A stretch of 64,000 bases of DNA, from assembly GCF_030052815.1 (NCBI RefSeq), contig NW_026614695.1, positions 2,154,252 to 2,218,251 of the forward strand. Reading direction: 5' to 3'. This document shows, piece by piece, positions 12,169 through 24,032 of the stretch (positions are counted from its first letter, which is position 1; each line of letters begins with the position of its first letter). The notes under the pieces were generated by a model, which was not told the DNA's origin, ran no database searches, and saw only the letters and a list, made by a program, of their open reading frames with translations. The translations under genes and the position numbers were made by a program. Source of the DNA: Hevea brasiliensis. Its lineage: Eukaryota > Streptophyta > Magnoliopsida > Malpighiales > Euphorbiaceae.

Positions 12169-13097
12169 TTGAAACAAGCATCGAGGAGTTGGAACATCCA
12201 TTTTGACGAAGCCATTAAGTCATTTGGTTTTATAAAAAATGTGGATGAGCCATGTGTATATAAGAAGGTTAGTGATAGTGCTATCACTTTCCTTGTGTTA
12301 TATGTGGATGATATTCTGTTGATAGGTAATGACATAGGTATGTTGACAACTGTTAAGGTATGGTTGTCAAATACATTCTCCATGAAAGACTTAGGGAAGG
12401 CAACCTATATTCTTGGAATTCGCATCTATAGAGATAGAGCGAAAAGAATAATTAGTTTATCCCAAAGTCTATACTTGGAAAAGGTGTTAAAGAGATTTAA
12501 CATGCTTAATTCCAAGAGAGGATTGTTACCAGTGAGACATGGTATCCACCTTTCTAAAGAGATGTCTCCAAAGACACCTGAAGAAAGAGATAAAATAGTC
12601 AGGATTCCATATGCTTCGGCTATTGGATATGCTTCGGCTATTGAAAGTTTGATGTATGCAATGATGTGTACTAGGCAGGATATCGCACATGCTGTTAGTT
12701 TCACTAGCAGATTTCAATCCAATTTAGGTTTGGAACACTGGATAGCTGTTAAGAATATCCTTAAGTACTTGAGAAGAACTAAGGATTTATTCTTGATTTA
12801 TGGAGGTGGTGACTTGCAATTGGATGGTTATACTGATTCTGATTTTCAATCAGATATCGATGATAGAAAGTCTACCTCTGGGTTTGTGTTCATTTATAAT
12901 AGAGGTGCAGTCAGTTGGAAGAGTTCCAAACAGAGTACGACTACTGATTCCACTATAGAGGCTGAGTATATTGCTGCATCAGATGCTGCAAAAGAGGCTG
13001 TTTGGATAAAGAAGTTCATGACAAAACTTGCAGTAGTTTCTTCCATTGAGTCAGCAGTTCCACTCTACTATGACAACAATGGGGCGGTCATATAGGC
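12169..13097 (+). pseudogene. pol: Copia element 1 RT C-terminus and RNase H, cut by insertion A
   Basis: Begins within SIYGLKQASRSW and carries the catalytic YVDDILLIGND. It continues through SMKDLGKATYILGI and the RNase H region (DGYTDSDF, DRKSTSGFVF, TIEAEYIAA) to YYDNNGAVI, where insertion A begins at 13103. The RNase H tail resumes at 26568. An 18-bp in-frame tandem duplication gives YASAIGYASAIES where element 2 has YASAIGS. Confidence 0.93.
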
Positions 13098-14757
13098 TAA
13101 GGTGTAACACCCTCCCGGTAGCAACTCCGTACATTCTACTATTCCGGTGACCGGTGTCGATCTGGACAGCTAGAACGTCCGGAAAAATATTTAAACCAAA
13201 GTCAGGAACCATAATTAACTCAAATATTAATAAGAAAAATTTAGTAAAAATTTTAGAAATAAACTACAACTAAGTCAAATGAGCCGGTGCCCTAGCGAGG
13301 GGTAACCAGAGGGAAGTTGCGGTTCTCGCAACGAGGAGCCCTAGACCTGGGGGAAAAATTATAAAATAATTTTTGGGACTCCAGAGAAGGGTCATTGAGG
13401 TTCCCATATCATTAGAATGCCAAGAAAATACCTAGAAAAATTTTTCAATCGGTACAGGCAATTTTGACCCGTTAAGCCAAACGGAGGGCATTTTGGTTAT
13501 TTCGCCTTCAGAGGTGATTTTTGGCCGACTTGTCCAGTTGAGTAAATAATTAATATGACATAAAATATGAATAAATATTACTAGAAATTGAATTGAAAAT
13601 GAGTAGAGAAAAGAAGAAAAGAAAATGAAGGAAAATGCTTAATTATGACATATGGTGATGTCATTTAAAAGCCCCCCTCCAATCACCATTTGACAAACCA
13701 ATAAAAAGAGATAAAAATGACTTAAAATGAGATAAAAAAAACAAAGGAAACCAGCAGTTTCCTTCTTCATACGAGCTGGAATAAGAGAGAAAGAGAGAGA
13801 AAAGGAAAAGAAAGAAAGAAAGGAAGAAGGAGAAGGAGATGAACAGTAGCAGAAAAAGGGGTTCAGCAGGGCAGCATGTTTCTCTTCCGTCCAGGTGAGT
13901 TTGGCTCAACATCTATGGCTGATTTTTGAATATGTTGGAGGTATGTATGTCTGGAAGTTATGGTTAAAATTTGGTGATTATTCAACGGTTGGATTTGAAG
14001 AAATATATTGTTGAACACAGGCTGTCTGTAGGTTGAATTCTGAATTTTGGCTACTGAAATTTGAGAAAAATAAATAGTTAGGATGCTTATAAAATTATGA
14101 AATTTGGTACAAATGATATTTGGGATGTTGAGGCTGCTGTGTTAAAATTTGGTGAATTTTAGACTTGTGGTTTATGAGATATAAATTATTTTGCATGAGC
14201 TGTCTGAGTAAGACTGATTTCTACAAAAATTCAAATTTTGAAGGGCTGAATGAATGTTTTGATATCTCATGATATAGAGATGATTTGATGCTAAAATTTT
14301 TACTGATATTGTATAGGGATGTCTTGAATATATGGTTAAAATTTGGGATTTATCTAACGGTTAGATCATTATATATAAATTTGAATACACAAGCTGCCAG
14401 ATTGGGTATTAATGGGTTGTGGATTTAAGATTTATGATAGGAGTTTAGTCCAATTTAAGGGGAAATGCTATTGAATTTTTATTGAATATTTAATTTAGGA
14501 AAGTGAAGTTATAATTGATTATGATTATTATGATTCTAGGGGAAATCTTGAAGAATAACAAGCTCAAGGTTGGTTTCAAAAAGGTTAGTGCCTATTATGC
14601 ATACATATTTCTCTTTCCATAATTAGAGACCTAAAATAAGTAAGAATTTGTGAATTAAATGAATGGAATTTATGTGTATGTATACAATGAATTTTGGCAG
14701 CCCTAGGAAGGAACAAGATTAAGTGTTTTTGATGGACTTAGAGTGGACTAAAGATGA

Positions 14758-17700
14758 TGTAACACCCTCCTGGTAGCAACTCCGTACATTCTACTGTTCC
14801 GGTGACCGGTGTCGGTTTGGACAGCTAGAACGTCCGGAAAAATATTTAAACTAAAGTCAGGAACCATAATTAACTCAAATATTAATAAGAAAAATTTAGT
14901 AAAAATTTTAGAAATAAAATACAACCAAGTCAAAAGAGCCGGTGCCCAAGCGATGGGTAACCAGAGGTAAGTTGCGGTTCTCGCAACGAGGAGCCCTAGA
15001 CCAGGGGGAAAAATTATAAAATAATTTTTGGGACTCCAGAGAAGGGTCATTGAGGTTCCTATGGCATTAGAATGCCAAGAAAATACCTAGAAAAAATTTT
15101 CTATCGGTACAGACAATTTTGACCCGTTAAGCCAAACGGAGGGCATTTTGGTCATTTCGCCTTCAGAGGTGATTTTTGGCCGACTTGCCCAGTTGAGTAA
15201 ATAATTATTATGATATAAAATATGAATTAATGTTGATAAAAAATTAATTTGAAGCTAGTAGAAAAGAAAAGAAAATTAAAGAAAATGCTAATTATGACAT
15301 CATATGATGTCATTTAAATTTCCTCCACCAATCACAATTTGTTAAACTTATTAAAAGAGATAAAAGAGACCAAAAATATGAAAAACCAATCTGCATCTTC
15401 AACCTTGGGCAGCCTAAAAAACGATGAGAGAGAGAGAGAGAAGAGGATCCAACATTAAACCTCAATTAAGCTACATTTCTCTCTTGTTTCCACTACTAAA
15501 CCCTAATCCCTTTCATTAAACCTTGACCATATCACTTGGGGAAGCTTTTGGCAGCCAAGAAGAAGAAGGAAAGTGAAGTTTTAGCTTGAAGAAATCTGCC
15601 CTACAAGAGGTTAAAGTGAGGTTAGTGCTATCCTTTCACTCTCACTCCTTTAATCCTTGTTAAAGCATCATTTTAAGTTAAGAAATTGTAAGAGTTTGAA
15701 GTAAGTTATATGTGTTAGGGCATCTTTAATTTTTGGCAGCCCTAAGGAAGGATGAGTTTGATTGTTTTAATGAATTTAGAATGGATAGAAATGATGTTTA
15801 AGGTATGAATATGCATGGATGTTGAATTAGTGTGCTAATTGAGGTTTATGGATAATTTAAATTGGACATTAGGGTTTTGAGAAGTGAAACTTGGATTTAG
15901 CTTATGGAATTGTGAAAGAACATTATAAGGGTCAATTAGTGACCATTTTAGGTATGTTGACCGTGAATTGGACTGAAAAATAGTATAGCCAAGTGAATGT
16001 GTAGGCTGCCTTGTTAGTGCAGCAGAGGGACTAAAAATTCAGTCCACTTGCACTGCCATAACTTTGGTTGTGTAGGTCCAATTGGTGTTTGGCCAATTGG
16101 ACATGAAACTAGGCTTATAATGACACATTTTTGCTGAAGAAACCATGCCCAAAAGACCAAAGCAAGAGGACCAAAACTTGGCCCCAATCCGGATCCCCTG
16201 CAACAGCACCTGCAGAAATGACCAAATGAACAGTAACTGTTCATTTGGACATAACTCACTGTAGATTTGGTCAATTGACCTGAAATTTTTACAGCAATAA
16301 GTTAAGACATAGAAAAACAACTTTCATGAAGAAACCTACCCCAAATTATGACCAGAACCTAACCCAAATGGCAGTCACAGTTACTGTTCAAACCTGCAAC
16401 TCTGCAGATTTTCATTTGAGCAGTAATGTTTGGATGGCTATAACTCTCTCTAGAAAACTCGGATTTAGGCGATTCTTGAACCGATGAAAACCTAAGGCAT
16501 AGTAGAACATTTCATATGAAGAAAGTTAGAGCAAATTATGAACTTAACTTGATCAAATTACTGACCAAAGTTGGACCAAAAATCTGCCAGACCCAACATC
16601 TCAGCATGAGCGATTGCGTGAACAGTAAACTTATTTTGGCCATAACTTGAGCTACAAAACTCCAAATGGAGTGATTCAAAAAAGGAAATTCAACTAGACA
16701 AAATAAGGAACAACTTTCATGTTTACAATTTCCTCAAATTTCCACTGTAAAAATAACAAATGGAACAGTAAAGATGAACCATGAAAACCGAAAATTTTGC
16801 TCAATTAGCATTAAGCTTAAAAATGGTATTGGCAACCAATACCAACAAGTTTGAAATACAAAATGTGGTATGTTTGAGGTGTTAAGACCAATACACCTAT
16901 TTTCTATCCAAAAGTCAACATTTTTGTTGACCAATGAGGTGAATAGTGACACCAAAACCAAAAATTGGCAATTTTGCCAAAATGACCTAAGCTTTGAGAA
17001 AGTGACCAAAACCAACAAGTTTTGAATACAAAATGTGGTATGTTGGGAGTATTAAAACCAATGTACCTATTGTTTATGCAAAAGTCAACATTTTAGTTGA
17101 CTAATGAAATGAATAGTGACACCAAAACTTGAAATTCAAAATTTGAAATTAGAAATGCATCTAGGGGACTTTAAATTGCAATTGGCAATTAATACTAGCA
17201 AATGTAAAACTCAAAATGTGGAATCTTGGTGTAATAAGAATTAATATATTCATTAAGTATAAAAAGGTCAACATTTTGGTTGACTAGTAAGGTGAATAGT
17301 AATCAAAATGATTAGTAAGTTAAGATGAAGACCTAGAACCAATTCTAAGCTTAAATGCTTAGAATTGTATGACAAATATGGACTATGCATCCTAGTCAAA
17401 ATTGTTAAAAAGAAATTTAGGCCATAAAATTGAAATCCATGAAATATTCATGGATTACTTGAAAGATGAAAAATAAGTCACCTAATTGATGTGAATAGAT
17501 AGTTAGGGCATATATGCCCATCACAAATGGAATTCATAAAATATTAGAAACTCAACTTGAAATATAAAATTTGTAATTACATATGTAGATTCTTGAAAGT
17601 ATAAATGAGAAAGGAAAAATGTTTTGAATACAATGGTACATGTGAACAATTGTTTAGAATTGCGATCAATATGAATAACATAATGAATGGATAAATAAAC

Positions 17701-19211
17701 CATATTAATGTATGAATGAGACATTAGTTCTCATTATTGTAAAGAGGAGAAGTATTTTGAGTACAATGGTATAAAAGAATAATTGATGTGAATTGTGATC
17801 ATATAAATGATCAAATGAATGTATGAATTATGATTGAAATTTATCATGAAAAAAATGAAGTCATAAAGCACAATATATTAACATTTTAAAATATCAAATG
17901 CCCTAGTATACCTAACAAGATTGGTTTGGATAGTTTGGCATGCCAATAGGGTATTGTGTTAGCAGTACTGCGAAAGGCTTTATGCCTGTATTCATGGCTT
18001 TATGCCCGTATTCATGGCTTTTATGCCCGTATTCATGGCTTTTATGCCCGATTATGTGTTAACATGGCTTTTTAGCCATACTGACTACATACATGGTTGA
18101 CGTTCTGCGTCCCATGGTATGATGACGAGGCACGCGGTGTCAATGCCAACGACCCGTTATCGATCCGATCGTCTAGTATAGGTTACTTGGGCGATCAATT
18201 AAAGTATTATTCAATTCGAGCGGCTAAGTTAAGTTAAGTATAATGAAAATCCAGTACAATTAAATTAAGTATTGAATGAATAAGCAAAAGAGATTAGCAA
18301 AAGAAACATAACAAAAATATAAATTATAGAACCGTACAGACTTGAAATACAATACAGATATAATAAATTATATACCTGCTAGTATTACTGAAAAGTTATA
18401 AACTAAGCACTTCCAAAGAGGAACAAACTAGTATATAAGATCGTTGATACTAGAAATACCATACCAAATTAAATTGACTCTGAGTATCTGAATTATCATT
18501 TATTTCTTTCTTTACTTGTATATATTATTTACGGTTATATTATTGCACCACTAAGCGAAATGCTTAAGCGCGATGGAATTGCTTCCTTGCGCAGTCTTGA
18601 AGGTAAAACCAGAGATATCATTGAGATTTTTGGAGTCCAGATCTGCAGAAGTGTCAGAAGAGTTCAAGATTGTCACCTCCTCAGCAATGCATGTAGATAG
18701 GGCTCATTTTATACATGTTATGTATATTGTTCATTCCTAGCACATTGTAAATTATTTGCATATCTTGTACAAAATAAACTCATGTAATTAACCTATGAAT
18801 TATGGAAGCTATTTAAAGTAAGTATTTTAGTATGTGAATTGAATTTAAGTTATAATGAGATTATACTTGTGAATATTGAGATATTGAAAATCTAATGAGA
18901 TTTCTGAGAAATCTGGATACTGTTTTGAGACTATTAAGTTTGAGAAATTGAGTATATATTGAAATTGTCTTTGGCAGGTTCAGAATAACTGTTAGTCCAA
19001 ATTACAGCCGACACTTTGTCGGATTATCGTTAAAATTTTTGAAATTTCCAATTTAGTTAGATTTTGACACTTAGTAAAATAGCCTAAATCTTCAATAAAG
19101 TTTTTGAATAAATAAATCAAGAATTGTAATGAAATCAGATAAAATAGAGTGCTCCGGCACACTGAGTGGCATAACTTGCTCGGCTGCTGTAGTCGGGTAA
19201 GGGGTGTAACA
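14758..19211 (+). repeat. 5' LTR of element B (4454 bp)
   Basis: Starts tgtaacaccctcctggtagc, ends aaggggtgtaaca. Contains a GA microsatellite (15425-15440), four related ~170-bp modules between about 16060 and 16740, three diverged copies of a gtcaacattt-ttgac block (16914, 17087, 17268) and a short minisatellite at 17983-18062. The minus-strand ORFs at 16014-16320, 16734-17018 and 17521-17724 recur in the 3' LTR only because the LTRs are copies; I see no protein family in them. Confidence 0.92.
17983..18062 (+). repeat. Minisatellite ggcttTatgcccgtattcat in LTR B
   Basis: Four to five copies of a ~20-bp unit (ggctttatgcccgtattcat with a variable extra T). The same block is in the B 3' LTR (22795-22870) and in A (25490-25580), and is decayed in C (about 28950-29000). 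It is therefore an old feature of the LTR family. Confidence 0.85.
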
Positions 19212-19564
19212 TTTAGTGGTATCAGAGCGCGGTTTAGGCGTTTCTGGACCTAGATAGATTGCATATCATGCATTGCATTCATAAGAGTCGAGGTGACACT
19301 ATTGCAGATCTGTATTTCCTGTTTATTTTAGGTTAGGGTATGGAATAAGAGAGTGAAGAGACAATGAGAAAGCGAATGGAAATGAGAAGGAGACTATATT
19401 TAAGATGAAAAAGAATGTGTACACAAATGTTTGAGTATAGGATTGAGACTAAGGAGAAAGTGAAGTAGGATAATACGGAAGGTGAAGAAATAAAGAGGTA
19501 GTAGCTCCTCGGCTATTTACCTTTGGGTAAATTTCGAGGACGAAATTTAAATAAGAGGAAGAGT
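19212..19564 (+). other. Internal domain of element B, non-coding
   Basis: 353 bp. The primer-binding site tggtatcagagc is at 19217-19228. A purine-rich middle follows, then atttcgaggacgaaattt (19531-19548), and finally the polypurine tract aataagaggaagagt directly against the 3' LTR. No ORF is present. Everything needed in cis for priming both DNA strands is retained, but no protein gene. Confidence 0.88.
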
Positions 19565-22500
19565 TGTAACACCCTCCTGGTAGCAACTCCGTACATTCTC
19601 TTATTCGGTGGCCAGGTGTCGGTTCGGACAGACTAGAACGTCGGAAAAATATTTAAACTAAAGTCAGGAACCATAATTAACTCAAATATTAATAAGAAAA
19701 ATTTAGTAAAAATTTTAGAAATAAAATACAACCAAGTCAAAAGAGCCGGTGCCCAAGCGATAGGTAACCAGAGGTAAGTTGCGGTTCTCGCAACGAGGAG
19801 CCCTAGACCCAGGGGAAAAATTATAAAATAATTTTTGGGACTCCAGAGAAGGGTCATTGAGGTTCCTATGGCATTAGAATTCCAAGAAAATACCTAGAAA
19901 AATTTTTCTATCGGTACAGACAATTTTGACCCGTTAAGCCAAACGGAGGGCATTTTGATCATTTTGCCTTCAGAGGTGATTTTTGGCCGACTTGCCCAGT
20001 TGAGTAAATAATTATTATGACATAAAATATGAATTAATGTTGATGAAAAATTAATTTGAAGCTAGTAGAAAAGAAAAGAAAAGAAAATGAAAGAAAATGC
20101 TAATTATGACATCATATGATGTCATTTAAATTTCCTCCACCAATCACAATTTGTTAAACTTATTAAAAGAGATAAAAGAGACCAAAAATATGAAAAACCA
20201 ATCTGCATCTTCAACCTTGGGCAGCCTAAAAAATGTTGAGAGAGAGAGAGAGAAGAGGTTCCACCATTAAAGCTCCTTTAAGCTTCATTTCTCTCTTGTT
20301 TCCACTACTAAACCCTAACCCCTTTCATTAAACCTTGACCATATCACTTGGGGAAGCTTTTGGCAGCCAAGAAGAAGAAGGAAAGTGAAGTTTTAGCTTG
20401 AAGAAATCTGCCCTACAAGAGGTTAAAGTGAGGTTAGTGCTATCCTTTCACTCTCACTCCTTTAATCCTTGTTAAAGCATCATTTTAAGTTAAGAAATTG
20501 TAAGAGTTTGAAGTAAGTTATATGTGTTAGGGCATCTTTAATTTTTGGCAGCCCTAAGGAAGGATGAGGTTGATTGTTTTAATGAATTTAGAATGGATAG
20601 AAATGATGTTTAAGGTATGAATATGCATGGATGTTGAATTAGTGTGCTAATTGAGGTTTATGGATAATTTAAATTGGACATTAGGGTTTTGAGAAGTGAA
20701 ACTTGGATTTAGCTTATGGAATTGTGAAAGAACATTATAAGGGTCAATTAGTGACCATTTTAGGTATGTTGACCATGAATTGGACTGAAAAATAGTATAG
20801 CCAAGTGAATGTGTAGGCTGCCTTGTTAGTGCAGCAGAGGGACTAAAAATTCAGTCCACTTGCACTGCCATAACTTTGGCTGTGTAGGTCCAATTGGTGT
20901 TTGGCCAATTGGACATGAAACTAGGCTTATAATGACACATTTTTGCTGAAGAAACCATGCCCAAAAGACCAAAGCAAGAGGACCAAAACTTGGCCCCAAT
21001 CCGGATCCCCTGCAACAGCACCTGCAGAAATGACCAAATGAACAGTAACTGTTCATTTGGACATAACTCACTGTAGATTTGGTCAATTGACCTGAAATTT
21101 TTACAGCAACAAGTTAAGACATAGACAAACAACTTTCATGAAGAAACCTACCCCAAATTATGACCAGAACCTAACCCAAATGGCAGTCACAGTTACTGTT
21201 CAAACCTGCAACTCTGCAGATTTTCATTTGAGCAGTAATGTTTGGATGGCTATAACTCTCTCTAGAAAACTCGGATTTAGGCGATTCTTGAACCGATGAA
21301 AACCTAAGGCATAGTAGAATATTTCATATGAAGAAAGTTAGAGCAAATTATGAACTTAACTTGATCAAATTACTGACCAAAGTTGGACCAAAAATCTGCC
21401 AGACCCAAAATCTCAGCATGAACAGTGCACGTGAACAGTAAACTTATTTTGGCCATAACTTGAGCTACAAAACTCCAAATGGAGTGATTCAAAAAAGGAA
21501 ATTCAACTAGAAAAAATAAGGAACAACTTTCATGTTTACAATTTCCTCAAATTCCCACTGTAAAAATAACAAATGGAATAGTAAAGATGAAGCATGAAAA
21601 CCGAAAATTTTGCTCAATTAGCATTAAGCTTAAAAATGGTATTGGCAACCAATACCAACAAGTTTGAAATACAAAATGTGGTATGTTTGAGGTGTTAAGA
21701 CCAATACACCTATTTTCTATCCAAAAGTCAACATTTTTGTTGACCAATGAGGTGAATAGTGACACCAAAACCAAAAATTGGCAATTTTGCCAAAATGACC
21801 TAAGCTTTGAGAAAGTGACCAAAACCAACAAGTTTTGAATACAAAATGTGGTATGTTGGGAGTATTAAAACCAATGTACCTATTGTTTATGCAAAAGTCA
21901 ACATTTTAGTTGACTAATGAAATGAATAGTGACACCAAAACTTGAAATTCAAAATTTGAAATTAGAAATGCATCTAGGGGACTTTAAATTGCAATTGGCA
22001 ATTAATACTAGCAAATGTAAAACTCAAAATGTGGGATCTTAGTGTAATAAGAATTAATATATTCATTAAGTATAAAAAGGTCAACATTTTGATTGACTAG
22101 TAAGGTGAATAGTAATCAAAATGATTAGTAAATTAAGATGAAGACCTAGAACCAATTCTAAGCTTAAATGCTTAGAATTGTATGACAAATATGGACTATG
22201 CATCCTAGTCAAAATTGTTAAAAAGAAATTTAGGCCATAAATTTGAAATCCATGAAATATTCATGGATTACTTGAAAGATGAAAAATAAGTCACCTAATT
22301 GATGTGAATAGATAGTTAGGGCATATATGCCCATCACAAATGGAATTCATAAAATATTAGAAACTCAACTTGAAATATAAAATTTGTAATTACATAAGTA
22401 GATTCTTGAATGTATAAATGAGAAAGGAAAAATGTTTTGAATACAATGGTACATGTGAACAATTGTTTAAAATTGCGATCAATATGAATAACATAATGAA

Positions 22501-24027
22501 TGGATAAATAAACCGTATTAATGTATGAATGAGACATTAGTTCTCATTATTGTAAAGAGGAGAAGTATTTTGAGTACAATGGTATAAAAGAATAATTGAT
22601 GTGAATTGTGATCATATAAATGATCAAATGAATGTATGAATTATGATTGAAATTTATCATGAAAAAAATGAAGTCATAAAGCACAATATATTAACATTTT
22701 AAAATATCAAATGCCCTAGTATACTTAACAAGATTGGTTTGGATAGTTTGGCATGCCAATAGGGTATTGTGTTAGCAGTACTACGAAAGGCTTTATGCCT
22801 GTATTCATGGCTTTATGCCCGTATTCATGGCTTTTATGCCTATATTCATGGCTTTTATGCCCGATTATGTGTTAACATGGCTTTTTAGCCATACTGACTG
22901 CATACATGGTTGACGTTCTGCGTCCCATGGTATGACGGCCCGAGGCAATCAGCGGTGTCGGTGCCAACGACCGTTATCGATCTAGTCGTCTAGTATAGGT
23001 TACTTGGGCAGTCGATTAAAGTATTATTCAATTCAGGCAGCTAAGTTATGTTAAGTATAATGAAAATCCAGTACAATTAAATTAAGTATTGAATGAATAA
23101 GCAAAAGAGATTAGCAAAAGAAACATAACAAAAATATAAATTGCGAGCAAATGCAGACTTGAAATACAATACGATAGAATAAATTATATACCTGCTAGTA
23201 TTACTGAAAAGTTATAAACTAAGCACTTCCAAAGAGGAACAAACTAGTATATAAGATCATTGATACTAGAAATACCATACCAAATTAAATTGACTCTGAG
23301 TATCTGAATTATCATTTATTTCTTTCTTTACTTGTATATATTATTTCTGGTTATATTATTGCACCACTAAGCAGAAATGCTTAGCGCGATGGAATTGCTT
23401 CCTTGCGCAGTCTTCAAGGTAAAACCAGTGGTATCATTGAGATTTTGAGTCCGGATCTGCGAAGTGTCAGAAGAGTTCAAGATTGTCACCTACTCAGCAA
23501 TGCATGTAGATAGGGCTCATTTTATACATGTTATGTATATTGTTCATTCCTAGCACATTGTAAATTATTTGTATATCTTGTACAAAATAAACTCATGTAA
23601 TTAACCTATGAATTATGGAAGCTATTCAAAGTAAGTATTTTAGTATGTGAATTGAATTTAAGTTATAATGAGATTATACTTGTGAATATTGAGATATTGA
23701 AAATCTAATGAGATTTCTGAGAAATCTGGATACTGTTTTGAGACTATTAAGTTTGAGAAATTGAGTATATATTGAAATTGTCTTTGGCAGGTTCAGAATA
23801 ACTGTTAGTCCAAATTACAGCCGACACTTTGTCGGATTATCGTTAAAATTTTTGAAATTTCCAATTTAGTTAGATTTTGACACTTAGTAAAAATAGCCTA
23901 AATCTTCAATAAAGTTTTTGAATAAATAAATCAAGAACTGTAATGAAATCAGATAAAATAGAGTGCTCCGGCACACTGAGTGGCATAACTTGCTCGGCTA
24001 CACTGTAGTCGGGTAAGGGGTGTCACA
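19565..24027 (+). repeat. 3' LTR of element B (4463 bp)
   Basis: Starts tgtaacaccctcctggtagc, ends aaggggtgtcaca. It is collinear with the 5' LTR. Most differences are scattered single bases, but several are concentrated in short GC-richer patches (compare 16608-16625 with 21418-21435, 18118-18190 with 22930-23000, 18590-18660 with 23395-23465). Confidence 0.92.
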
Positions 24028-24032
24028 GATGA

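Larger units (their letters stand above)
14758..24027 (+). mobile_element. LTR element 'B': 4.45-kb LTRs, 353-bp interior
   Basis: A full LTR element with target duplication GATGA (14753-14757 and 24028-24032), inserted in solo LTR A. The two LTRs are highly similar along their whole length. The interior has a tRNA-Met primer site and a purine tract but no coding capacity, so it must use proteins from another element. The short phrase atttcgaggacgaaattt before the 3' LTR is the remnant usually seen just after pol in plant Ty3/Gypsy (chromovirus-type) elements, so B probably arose by deletion of gag-pol. About 96% of its length is LTR, unlike TRIM (short LTRs) or LARD (long interior) elements. 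Confidence 0.93.

Noticed and set aside
16014..17018. Minus-strand frames repeated in both B LTRs (also 20826-21831, 24978-25178, 29550-29931)
   Set aside because: Repetition is explained by LTR copying. The frames overlap one another in different phases, contain no family motif, and are broken differently in C and D.
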